A stretch of 5,071 nt of DNA from an uncultured Oscillospiraceae bacterium (lineage in GTDB: Bacteria > Bacillota > Clostridia > Oscillospirales > Oscillospiraceae), in NCBI GenBank assembly GCA_947624465.1, contig CANQKJ010000160.1, forward strand, positions 1 to 5,071, read 5' to 3'. Under the pieces are notes generated by a model. It worked only from the letters and a program-made list of their open reading frames with translations. It searched no databases and was not told the DNA's origin. Numbering within the stretch: the first letter of the stretch is position 1; each line of letters opens with the position of its first letter. The position numbers were made by a program, and so were the translations under genes. Positions 1 through 5,071 of the stretch are shown in pieces.

Positions 1-183
1 GTCTACGGCGTGGACGACGATGATGATGACGGCGAGGACTTCTTCCAGGTGGAGTGCCCCAACTGCGGGGAGGAGCTGACCATCGACGAGGACGTGCTGG
101 AGGCCGGCTCCATCGACTGCCCCAAGTGCGGGCAGAAGTTCGCCCTGTCCTTCGACGAGGACGAGGAAGGCGGGGACGACTGA
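1..183 (+). CDS. Acidic zinc-ribbon protein, C-terminal part (5' end outside window)
   Basis: The frame is open from base 1 and ends at TGA 181-183, giving the last 60 residues of a protein that starts upstream. Visible residues 19-22 (CPNC) and 40-43 (CPKC) form two CxxC knuckles 17 residues apart, a typical zinc ribbon. The rest is strikingly acidic: a run of six Asp at 5-10, an Asp/Glu-rich tail at 52-60, and 23 acidic residues among 60. This layout resembles the C-terminus of clostridial proteins annotated as 'CD1247 N-terminal domain-containing', which pair an N-terminal helical domain with an acidic linker and a C-terminal zinc ribbon. That assignment comes from memory of the family, and the diagnostic N-terminal domain is not in the window. 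The molecular role is unknown; metal binding is likely and nucleic-acid or protein contact is possible. A terminator follows 13 bases after the stop, so this gene is the end of its own transcription unit. Confidence 0.85.
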   Translation, partial: VYGVDDDDDDGEDFFQVECPNCGEELTIDEDVLEAGSIDCPKCGQKFALSFDEDEEGGDD

Positions 184-196
184 GCAAGTCATGATG

Positions 197-232
197 AAAA
201 GGCCCGGCTGGGATGACCAGCCGGGTCCTTTT
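197..232 (+). terminator. Intrinsic (rho-independent) terminator after the zinc-ribbon gene
   Basis: The left arm at 197-211 pairs with the right arm at 217-232 around the five-base loop GATGA. The stem has 15 base pairs with one bulged T on the right arm. The core CCCGGCTGG/CCAGCCGGG is GC-rich, and the outer AAAAGG/CCTTTT supplies both the upstream A-tract and the downstream T-run. It lies 13 bases after the stop at 183 and just before the promoter at 252, so it separates the two transcription units. The T-tract is short (TTTT, then GCG). The A/T symmetry could also allow some activity on the other strand. Confidence 0.88.
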
Positions 233-251
233 GCGCTGTTCGGAGAAAGGA

Positions 252-281
252 TTGACTTTTCCCGGCCCGGTTTGGTATAAT
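252..281 (+). promoter_or_regulatory. Sigma-70/SigA-type promoter for the ABC transporter operon
   Basis: A TTGACT -35 box (252-257, five of six matches to TTGACA) is followed after 18 bases by a perfect TATAAT -10 box (276-281). Transcription should start near 288-290, giving a leader of about 31-33 bases before the ATG at 321. The site lies between the terminator at 197-232 and the first ABC gene. It is the only convincing promoter seen in the window. A small TTCG-TG-CGAA dyad (286-295) sits at the expected start site, but its arms are only 4 bp and I do not call it an operator. Confidence 0.82.
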
Positions 282-320
282 GCGATTCGTGCGAAAAGGT
301 AAAGAAGAAGGGGTGAGAAG

Positions 321-2078
321 ATGAAGCTGATTTTCCGATATTTGGGACGATATAAGTGGAGCGTGCTGCTGGTGATGGCCATCAAGCTGCTGGGCACCAT
401 GGCGGAGCTGACCCTGCCCTACATATTGGAGCACCTGCTGGACAAGGTGGTGCCCCTGGGGCAGCTGGGTCCGGTGATCTTCTGGGGCCTGCTGATGATC
501 GCGGCGGCCGTCGTCACCCGGCAGCTGAACGTGGCGGCCAACCGCCGGGCGGTGGAGAACGCCCACAACATCTCCTACGATGTGCGCCAGGCCCTGTTCC
601 ACAAGACGGTGAACCTGTCCGGCGGCCAGTTCGACGCCTTCGGCCTGCCCAGTCTCATCAGCCGCATGACCAGCGACAGCTACAACGTCCAGTCCTGCGC
701 CCAGTCCCTCCAGACCCTCTGCGTCCGGGCCCCCATCCTGCTGGTGGGCAGCATCATCATGGCCCTGACCATGGACGTGCGGATGGCCCTCATCATGTGC
801 GTGATGGCCCCTATCCTCATTCTGGTGTGCGTGGGGGTGTCCCGGTTCGGCATCCCCCTCTATAACAGGGTCCAGCAGCGGCTGGACGACGTGGTCCGCA
901 TCATGCGGGAGGATATCACCGGCATCCGGGTGGTGAAGGCCCTGTCCAAGGAGGAGTACGAGAAGGGCCGCTTCGGCGCGGCCAACGAGGCCATGGCCAA
1001 AAGCGACATCAAGGCCAGCACCATCATGGCCGTCCCCGGCCCCGCCATGCAGATGTGTTTGAACATCGGCCTGACGGCGGTGGTGGTGCTGGGGGCCTAC
1101 CGGGTCGACGGCGGGGAGATGGACCCCGGCGTCATCCTGGCCTTTCTCACCTACTTCAACATGATCATGATGGGGGTCATGGGGCTGAACCGGGTGTTCA
1201 TGATGCTGAGCAAGGCGTCCGCCTCCGCCGACCGCATCGACCTGGTCCTGTCCGCCGGGGAGGACCAGACCACCCTGCCCGCGGAGGAGTGCCCCGCCCC
1301 CGCCGGGGAGGAGTTCATCCGCTTCGAGCACGTGGACTTCAGCTACGGCTCCGCCGCCGACCCCGCCCACGAGGGCTTTGCCGGGGCGGAGCGGGAGAAG
1401 TGCCTGTACGACATCAGCTTCGCCCTGAAAAGGGGGGAGAGCCTGGGCATCATCGGCTCCACCGGATGCGGCAAGTCCACCATCCTGAATCTGCTCATGC
1501 GGTTCTACGATGTGGACGGGGGCGGGGTGTTCGTGGACGGGAAGGACGTCCGCGCCTATGACAAGGACGACCTCCACCGGAAGTTCGGCGTGGTGTTCCA
1601 GAACGACATGGTGTTCAACGACACCCTGCGGAGGAACATCGACTTCGGCCGGGGGCTGGAGGAGCAGGACGTGCTGAACGCCGTGGAGGACGCCATGGCC
1701 GCCGAGTTCATCGGGGAGCTGGACGCCGGCCTGGAGTATATGGCGGACATCAAGGGGGCCAACCTGTCCGGCGGGCAGAAGCAGCGATTGCTCATCGCCC
1801 GGGCCCTGGCGGGCCACCCGGAGATCCTGATCCTGGACGACTCCTCCTCCGCCCTGGACTACAAGACCGACGCCGCCCTCCGCAAGGCCATCTTCGCCCG
1901 GCACAGGGATGCCGCCGTCATCATGGTGGCCCAGCGGGTCAGCTCGGTGCAGTCCATGACCAACATCCTCATGCTGGAGGAGGGCCGGTGCATCGGCTAC
2001 GGCAGCCACGCCCACCTGCTGGAGACCTGCCCCGCCTACCGCGCCATCTACGAGACCCAGATGGGCTCCATGACATAA
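321..2078 (+). CDS. ABC exporter half-transporter, degenerate-site subunit of a heterodimer (TM287/BmrC-like)
   Basis: This 585-residue protein fuses an N-terminal six-helix exporter membrane domain (about residues 13-300, with clear hydrophobic stretches near 13-35, 50-66, 137-175 and 248-290) to a C-terminal ATPase domain. ATPase motifs in order are the A-loop Tyr342, Walker A GSTGCGKST (379-387, Lys385), Q-loop Gln427, signature LSGGQ (482-486), Walker B LILDD (Asp506, then Asp507 in place of the catalytic Glu), D-loop SALD ending at 513, and Gln538 in the switch position normally held by His. The Asp and Gln substitutions mark the non-hydrolysing site of heterodimeric exporters such as TM287/288 and BmrCD. 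The signature is canonical and should complete the active site of the partner. About 13 extra residues lie between the A-loop and Walker A compared with the partner. The ATG at 321 is supported by AAGGGGTGAG at 308-317 and the promoter upstream. The protein acts in the cytoplasmic membrane. Substrate is unknown; drugs, lipids or peptides are all possible. Confidence 0.96.
   Translation: MKLIFRYLGRYKWSVLLVMAIKLLGTMAELTLPYILEHLLDKVVPLGQLGPVIFWGLLMIAAAVVTRQLNVAANRRAVENAHNISYDVRQALFHKTVNLSGGQFDAFGLPSLISRMTSDSYNVQSCAQSLQTLCVRAPILLVGSIIMALTMDVRMALIMCVMAPILILVCVGVSRFGIPLYNRVQQRLDDVVRIMREDITGIRVVKALSKEEYEKGRFGAANEAMAKSDIKASTIMAVPGPAMQMCLNIGLTAVVVLGAYRVDGGEMDPGVILAFLTYFNMIMMGVMGLNRVFMMLSKASASADRIDLVLSAGEDQTTLPAEECPAPAGEEFIRFEHVDFSYGSAADPAHEGFAGAEREKCLYDISFALKRGESLGIIGSTGCGKSTILNLLMRFYDVDGGGVFVDGKDVRAYDKDDLHRKFGVVFQNDMVFNDTLRRNIDFGRGLEEQDVLNAVEDAMAAEFIGELDAGLEYMADIKGANLSGGQKQRLLIARALAGHPEILILDDSSSALDYKTDAALRKAIFARHRDAAVIMVAQRVSSVQSMTNILMLEEGRCIGYGSHAHLLETCPAYRAIYETQMGSMT
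2052..2074 (+). repeat. Direct repeat copy 1 (3' coding end of the first ABC gene)
   Basis: These 23 bases encode the last residues of the first ABC protein (Glu-Thr-Gln-Met-Gly-Ser-Met plus part of the Thr codon). They recur almost exactly at 2123-2144, 71 bases downstream. The two copies share GAGACCCA, ATGGGC and CCATGAC, differing by one substitution and one deleted base. The similarity extends weakly upstream (ATC-x-x-x-GAG in both). This copy is the functional, in-frame one. Confidence 0.75.
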
Positions 2079-2082
2079 AAAT

Positions 2083-2110
2083 GTTTTCCCCGCCGTCAGG
2101 CGGGGGAAAC
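2083..2110 (+). other. Intercistronic hairpin between the two ABC genes, no T-tract
   Basis: Arms at 2083-2094 and 2099-2110 pair over 12 bp (one T-G wobble in RNA) around the tetraloop GTCA, starting four bases after the stop of the first ABC gene. The core CCCCGCC/GGCGGGG is very stable. It is followed by AGGACG rather than a run of T, so it is not a standard intrinsic terminator. Likely roles are protecting the 3' end of the upstream message, partial attenuation or RNA processing that sets the ratio of the two subunits. That role is inferred; only the base pairing is seen. Confidence 0.7.
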
Positions 2111-2122
2111 AGGACGATCAAT

Positions 2123-2144
2123 GAGACCCAAATGGGCCCATGAC
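2123..2144 (+). repeat. Direct repeat copy 2 (ghost copy of the ABC gene end in the intergenic gap)
   Basis: These 22 bases are a near-copy of 2052-2074, with one substitution and one missing T. They lie after the hairpin and just before the ribosome binding site of the second ABC gene. Read in the equivalent frame, the copy gives Glu-Thr-Gln-Met-Gly-Pro-stop, so it looks like a relic of the same C-terminus, disconnected from any gene. It is 71 bases from copy 1 and so also out of frame with it. It may be a remnant of local duplication or of an insertion into the gene end. Confidence 0.7.
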
Positions 2145-2165
2145 TGAAAGAAAGGGGAGAACGCC

Positions 2166-3941
2166 ATGCCGGGACCCAACGACCGGGGCGGCCAGGGCCG
2201 CCCCAGAGACACCCGCGGCGCTCTGCTGCGGATCTTGAACTATCTGGCGGAGTACAAATGGATCGTGCTGCTCCTGCTGCTCTGCGCCTTTGCCAGCAAC
2301 ATCGGCAACCTGCTGGGGCCCTCCTTCGCCGGGGAGGCCATCGGCGTCATCGAGGCCGGGGCCGGCAGGGTGGACTTCGGCCGGGTGTTCTTCTACGCGA
2401 AATGTATGCTGGCCGCCTATCTGGGCAGTAATCTGCTGTCCTTCCTGGTGAGCCAGGGGATGATGCGGGTGAGCCGCCATGTGGCCCAGCGGATGCGGAA
2501 GGACGTGTTCGACAAGCTGATGGCCCTGCCGGTGAAGTACTTTGACCGCAACCAGGCCGGCGACATCATCAGCCGGGTGTCCTACGACGTGGACGTGGTG
2601 TCCACCAGCCTGTCCACCGACGTGGTGCAGATCCTGACCTCGGTGGTGACGGTGGCGGGCTCCTTCGTGATGATGTGCGTCACCTCCCTGCCTCTGGTGA
2701 CGGTGATGCTCATCACCATCCCGGTGTCCATCCTGTACACCCGCTTTATGGGCAAAAAGACCAGGCCCCTATACTCCAAGCGCAGCAAGGCATACGGCGA
2801 GATGAACGGCTTTGTGGAGGAGATGTTCTCCGGGCAGAAGACCATCCTGGCCTATGCCCACGAGGACGGGGTGTGCGACGAGTTCAGCGCCATCAACCAC
2901 AAGGCCGCCGATGCCTACCGGGATGCGGACTCCTTAGGGATGACCATGGGCCCCACCATCGGCCTCATCTCCAATCTGGGCCTGGCCCTCATCGGCCTGC
3001 TGGGGGCGGTGTTCTATCTGTGGAACATCGTGAATTTGAAGCAGATCTCCAAGTTCGTGCTGTACTCCCGGAAGTTCTCCGGCCCCATCAACGAGATCGC
3101 CAACATCATCAACGAGATCTACTCCGCTCTGGCCGCCGCCGAGCGGGTGTTCCAGCTGCTGGACCAGCCGGAGGAGGCGGCTGACCTCTACGGCGCGGAG
3201 GAATTGAAGGACCCCGCCGGGGCGGTGGAGGCCGACCATGTGTCCTTCGGCTACCTCCCCGGCAAGACCATCCTCCACGATTTGAGCCTGACGGCGGAGC
3301 CGGGGCAGACGGTGGCCATCGTGGGCCAGACGGGGGCGGGCAAGACCACCGTCATCAACCTACTCATGCGGTTCTACGACGTGGACTCCGGCGAGATCAG
3401 GGTGGACGGAAAGGAGATACGCGGCCTCACCCGGAAGAGCCTCCGGCGGGCCTACGCCATGGTGCTCCAGGACACCTGGGTGTTCCGGGGGACCATCTTC
3501 GAGAACATCGCCTACGGCAAGGAGAACGCCACCATGGACGAGGTGGTGGCCGCCGCCAAGGCCGCCCGCATCCACAGCTACATCATGCGCCTGCCCGAGG
3601 GCTATCACACCGTGGTGAGCGAGGACGGCGGCAACATCTCCAAGGGCCAGAAGCAGCTGCTCACCATCGCCCGGGCCATGCTCTACGACACCCGCATGCT
3701 GATCCTGGACGAGGCCACCTCCAACGTGGACACCCACACGGAGCAGCAGGTGCAGCGGGCCATGCGGGAGCTGATGAAGGGCAAGACCTGCTTTGTCATC
3801 GCACACAGGCTGAGCACCATCCAGAATGCAGACAAGATCCTGGTGATGAACCACGGCGACGTGGTGGAGCAGGGCACCCATGACGAGCTCATGGCCGCCA
3901 AGGGCTTCTACTACCAGATCTACGCATCCCAGTTCGAATAA
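2166..3941 (+). CDS. ABC exporter half-transporter, catalytic-site subunit of a heterodimer (TM288/BmrD-like)
   Basis: This 591-residue protein has a short Gly/Arg/Pro-rich cytoplasmic N-terminus (1-18), an exporter membrane domain (about 30-325, hydrophobic stretches near 32-56, 75-96, 152-192 and 260-290), and a C-terminal ATPase domain. Motifs are A-loop Tyr363, Walker A GQTGAGKTT (387-395, Lys393), Q-loop Gln435, signature ISKGQ (491-495), Walker B LILDE (Asp515, catalytic Glu516), D-loop SNVD ending at 522, and switch His547. The ATP site is intact. The signature has Lys493 where LSGGQ has Gly, the typical defect of the partner that completes the degenerate site. The C-terminal half, including DEATSNVD and GFYYQIYASQ, closely recalls Thermotoga TM288. 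The ATG at 2166 follows AAAGGGGAG (2151-2159) at six bases spacing. It lies 87 bases after the first ABC gene with no promoter seen between, so one operon is likely. Together they should form one ATP-driven exporter of unknown substrate. Confidence 0.96.
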   Translation: MPGPNDRGGQGRPRDTRGALLRILNYLAEYKWIVLLLLLCAFASNIGNLLGPSFAGEAIGVIEAGAGRVDFGRVFFYAKCMLAAYLGSNLLSFLVSQGMMRVSRHVAQRMRKDVFDKLMALPVKYFDRNQAGDIISRVSYDVDVVSTSLSTDVVQILTSVVTVAGSFVMMCVTSLPLVTVMLITIPVSILYTRFMGKKTRPLYSKRSKAYGEMNGFVEEMFSGQKTILAYAHEDGVCDEFSAINHKAADAYRDADSLGMTMGPTIGLISNLGLALIGLLGAVFYLWNIVNLKQISKFVLYSRKFSGPINEIANIINEIYSALAAAERVFQLLDQPEEAADLYGAEELKDPAGAVEADHVSFGYLPGKTILHDLSLTAEPGQTVAIVGQTGAGKTTVINLLMRFYDVDSGEIRVDGKEIRGLTRKSLRRAYAMVLQDTWVFRGTIFENIAYGKENATMDEVVAAAKAARIHSYIMRLPEGYHTVVSEDGGNISKGQKQLLTIARAMLYDTRMLILDEATSNVDTHTEQQVQRAMRELMKGKTCFVIAHRLSTIQNADKILVMNHGDVVEQGTHDELMAAKGFYYQIYASQFE

Positions 3942-3977
3942 TCTGCGGCCGCCAGGCCGGACAGGAGTTGAGGCACC

Positions 3978-4220
3978 ATGGACAACCGGATCCCCCTCTT
4001 CCTGTTCGGCCTGGCGGTTTTCTGTGCCTTGATCCGGGGCTTTCTCCCAAAGGGGAAGGGCATTGCGGCCATCCTGGCGGAAGCCTGTACCGCAGCCGGG
4101 GTACTCACCGGTCTCGCCGCCGGAATGGACCTGCAGGCCCTGGGAACCCCGCTGCTGGCCGTGTGCGCCGCCGCCCTAATGGGCCTGGTGATGCCGGAGA
4201 GAGGGGGCAGTGCCCCGTGA
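3978..4220 (+). CDS. Small multi-pass membrane protein, unrecognised
   Basis: This 80-residue protein is not one I recognise. It has three hydrophobic stretches (about 5-20, 28-50 and 56-72), joined by short loops with basic residues (Arg20, Lys25, Lys27), and a short C-terminal tail PERGGSAP. It has no cleavable-signal pattern and no catalytic motif. Its start follows AGGAG at 3963-3967 and a second purine patch, TTGAGG. Reality is supported by this site, by the 36-base distance from the ABC gene, and by the GTGA overlap of its stop with the start of the MBOAT gene. The reading frame keeps a sensible membrane-protein composition throughout. The coupling suggests equimolar production with the MBOAT enzyme and a possible accessory or complex-partner role, which is inference. 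The alternative is an unrelated small hypothetical protein that merely precedes the MBOAT gene. Confidence 0.75.
   Translation: MDNRIPLFLFGLAVFCALIRGFLPKGKGIAAILAEACTAAGVLTGLAAGMDLQALGTPLLAVCAAALMGLVMPERGGSAP
4200..4216 (+). promoter_or_regulatory. Ribosome binding site and short hairpin at the small-gene/MBOAT junction
   Basis: The purine run AGAGGGGG (4200-4207, inside the small gene) is the likely Shine-Dalgarno sequence for the GTG at 4217. Part of it, GGGGC (4204-4208), can pair with GCCCC (4212-4216) across the loop AGT, making a 5-bp all-GC hairpin that ends right at the start codon. Ribosomes finishing the small gene would melt it, so this arrangement favours translational coupling. 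The pairing is seen; the coupling is inferred. Confidence 0.5.
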
Positions 4221-5071
4221 ACTTTAATGCCCCGGTGTTTCTCCTCTTCTGCCCGCTGGTGTGTCTCGTCCACTGGCTGCTGCCCCACAAACTCCGGTGG
4301 GTCTGGCTGCTCCTCTCCAGTTGGGTCTTCTACTTCTATTGGAACCCCTGGACCGGGCTGCTGCTCATCGGCATCACCCTGGTGTCCTGGCTCTGCGGCA
4401 GGGGGATCGCCAAGACTGAGCACAGGGCCGGGCGGCGTGCGCTGCTGGTCCTGGCCTGCGTTGTGTCCCTCGGCTGCCTCGCTATCTTCAAGTATGCCGG
4501 CTTTCTGGCGGAGCTGGCGGGGCTGCACCTCACCCTGCAGATCCTCTTGCCCGCAGGCATCTCCTTCTACACCTTTCAGACCCTGTCTTATGTGATCGAT
4601 GTGTACCGGGGCACCATCGCCCCGGAAACACACTTCGGGTACTATGCCCTCTTTGTGTCCTTCTTCCCCCAGCTCGTGGCGGGCCCCATCGAGCGGCCGG
4701 AGCATCTGCTGCCCCAGCTGCGGCAAGAGCGGGTGTTCTCCAGGGAAAACCTCACCGCCGGGGGCTGGCTGCTGCTGGAGGGCTACTGCAAGAAGATCCT
4801 CCTGGCAGACGGCCTGGCGCCCTATGTGGACAAGATGTTCGCCAATCCTTCTATAGCCACCGGCCCGGAGACCATCCTGGCCACCATCCTCTTCGGCCTG
4901 CAGATCTATTGCGACTTCTCCGGGTACTCCTCCATCGCCCGGGGCACCGCCAAGATCCTGGGCATCGACCTCATGGAGAACTTCAAGCGGCCCTACGAGG
5001 CCCACACCGTCCGGGAATTCTGGCGGCGCTGGCACATCAGCCTCACCGGGTGGTTCACGGACTACGTGTAT
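4217..5071 (+). CDS. MBOAT-family membrane O-acyltransferase (AlgI/DltB-like), 3' end outside window
   Basis: The frame is open for 285 codons from GTG 4217 to the window edge. The family is usually 450-500 residues, so about 60% is present. The N-terminus (FNAPVFLLFCPL) matches the typical MxFN start of AlgI-type proteins, which supports the GTG; the nearby ATG at 4228 is out of frame. Family motifs are GISFYTFQTLSYVIDVYRG (114-132), SFFPQLVAGPIER (148-160), IYCDFSGYSSIARG (230-243) and EFWRRWHISLTGWF (267-280). His273 matches the RWH histidine known to be essential in AlgI. Several hydrophobic helices are visible (about 7-24, 28-42, 46-60, 74-92, 106-126, 141-155, 218-232). The enzyme sits in the cytoplasmic membrane and should transfer an acyl, usually acetyl, group to an extracellular polymer such as an exopolysaccharide or wall polymer. 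The substrate cannot be told here. In clostridia an SGNH/DHHW-type partner often follows, which would lie beyond the window. It overlaps the preceding small gene by four bases. Confidence 0.95.
   Translation, partial: MNFNAPVFLLFCPLVCLVHWLLPHKLRWVWLLLSSWVFYFYWNPWTGLLLIGITLVSWLCGRGIAKTEHRAGRRALLVLACVVSLGCLAIFKYAGFLAELAGLHLTLQILLPAGISFYTFQTLSYVIDVYRGTIAPETHFGYYALFVSFFPQLVAGPIERPEHLLPQLRQERVFSRENLTAGGWLLLEGYCKKILLADGLAPYVDKMFANPSIATGPETILATILFGLQIYCDFSGYSSIARGTAKILGIDLMENFKRPYEAHTVREFWRRWHISLTGWFTDYVY

Noticed and set aside
286..295. TTCG-TG-CGAA dyad at the predicted transcription start, a possible operator
   Set aside because: The arms are only 4 bp and no regulator gene is in the window. A dyad this short is expected by chance.
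189..2015. Very long open frame on the - strand (608 codons) opposite the first ABC gene
   Set aside because: Its translation is a repetitive His/Gly/Gln/Asp/Val-rich sequence with no domain or membrane pattern. It lies opposite a conserved ABC exporter gene and runs through the terminator and promoter region. Long antisense frames are expected in GC-rich genes with strong third-position bias.
3946..3959. CGGCC/GGCCG inverted repeat after the second ABC gene, a possible terminator
   Set aside because: The stem is only 5 bp and is followed by ACAGGAGTT, with no T-run, so it should not stop transcription.
4227..4595. + strand frame of 122 codons starting at ATG 4227/4228, Ser/Cys/Pro-rich
   Set aside because: It is an out-of-frame shadow of the MBOAT gene, whose true frame begins at GTG 4217 and carries all the family motifs. 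The same holds for the frame at 4599-4856.
3920..5035. Long open frame on the - strand (371 codons) opposite the small gene and the MBOAT gene
   Set aside because: The + strand frame shows clear MBOAT motifs over the same bases, while the antisense product is Gly/Pro/Gln/Glu-rich with no recognisable features.
1..5071. Search for CRISPR arrays, tRNA/rRNA genes, insertion sequences and attachment sites
   Set aside because: No regularly spaced repeats, tRNA-like cloverleaf, transposase motif or terminal inverted repeat pair was seen. Nearly the whole window is taken up by the five + strand genes.

Overview
This is a GC-rich stretch in which every supported gene lies on the + strand. Strong AGGGG-type ribosome binding sites, a TTGACT/TATAAT promoter and the protein families point to a Gram-positive Firmicute. 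A high-GC gut clostridium of the Oscillospiraceae type (Flavonifractor or Lawsonibacter-like) fits best. That placement is inference from composition and gene style, with no marker gene present.

Layout. (1) Positions 1-183 hold the 3' end of a gene for a very acidic protein with a four-cysteine zinc ribbon, closed by a good intrinsic terminator at 197-232. (2) A new transcription unit starts at a promoter (252-281). It carries two consecutive ABC exporter half-transporters (321-2078 and 2166-3941), each with a membrane domain fused to an ATPase domain. They are an asymmetric pair. The first has the canonical LSGGQ signature but a degenerate ATP site (Asp for the catalytic Glu, Gln for the switch His). 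The second has an intact DE/His site but a degenerate ISKGQ signature. This is the complementary pattern of heterodimeric exporters of the TM287/288, BmrCD and LmrCD type. (3) The 87-base gap between them holds a 12-bp hairpin without a T-tract and a near-copy of the 3' end of the first ABC gene. (4) Only 36 bases after the second ABC gene comes a small 80-residue membrane protein (3978-4220). Its stop overlaps the GTG start of an MBOAT-family membrane O-acyltransferase (AlgI/DltB-like, 4217 to the window edge), which is cut off after 285 residues. The MBOAT frame has no ATG near its start and runs off the window, so it is easily missed.

How they work together. The ABC pair should form one ATP-driven exporter of drugs, lipids or similar amphiphiles. 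The small membrane protein and the MBOAT enzyme look translationally coupled, and the MBOAT protein probably O-acylates an envelope or exopolysaccharide polymer, with its partner genes expected downstream. No terminator is visible between the ABC pair and the MBOAT module, so they may be co-transcribed, but a functional link is not shown. I found no wholly new system. The most unusual points are the duplicated gene end between the ABC genes and the unrecognised small membrane protein coupled to the MBOAT gene.
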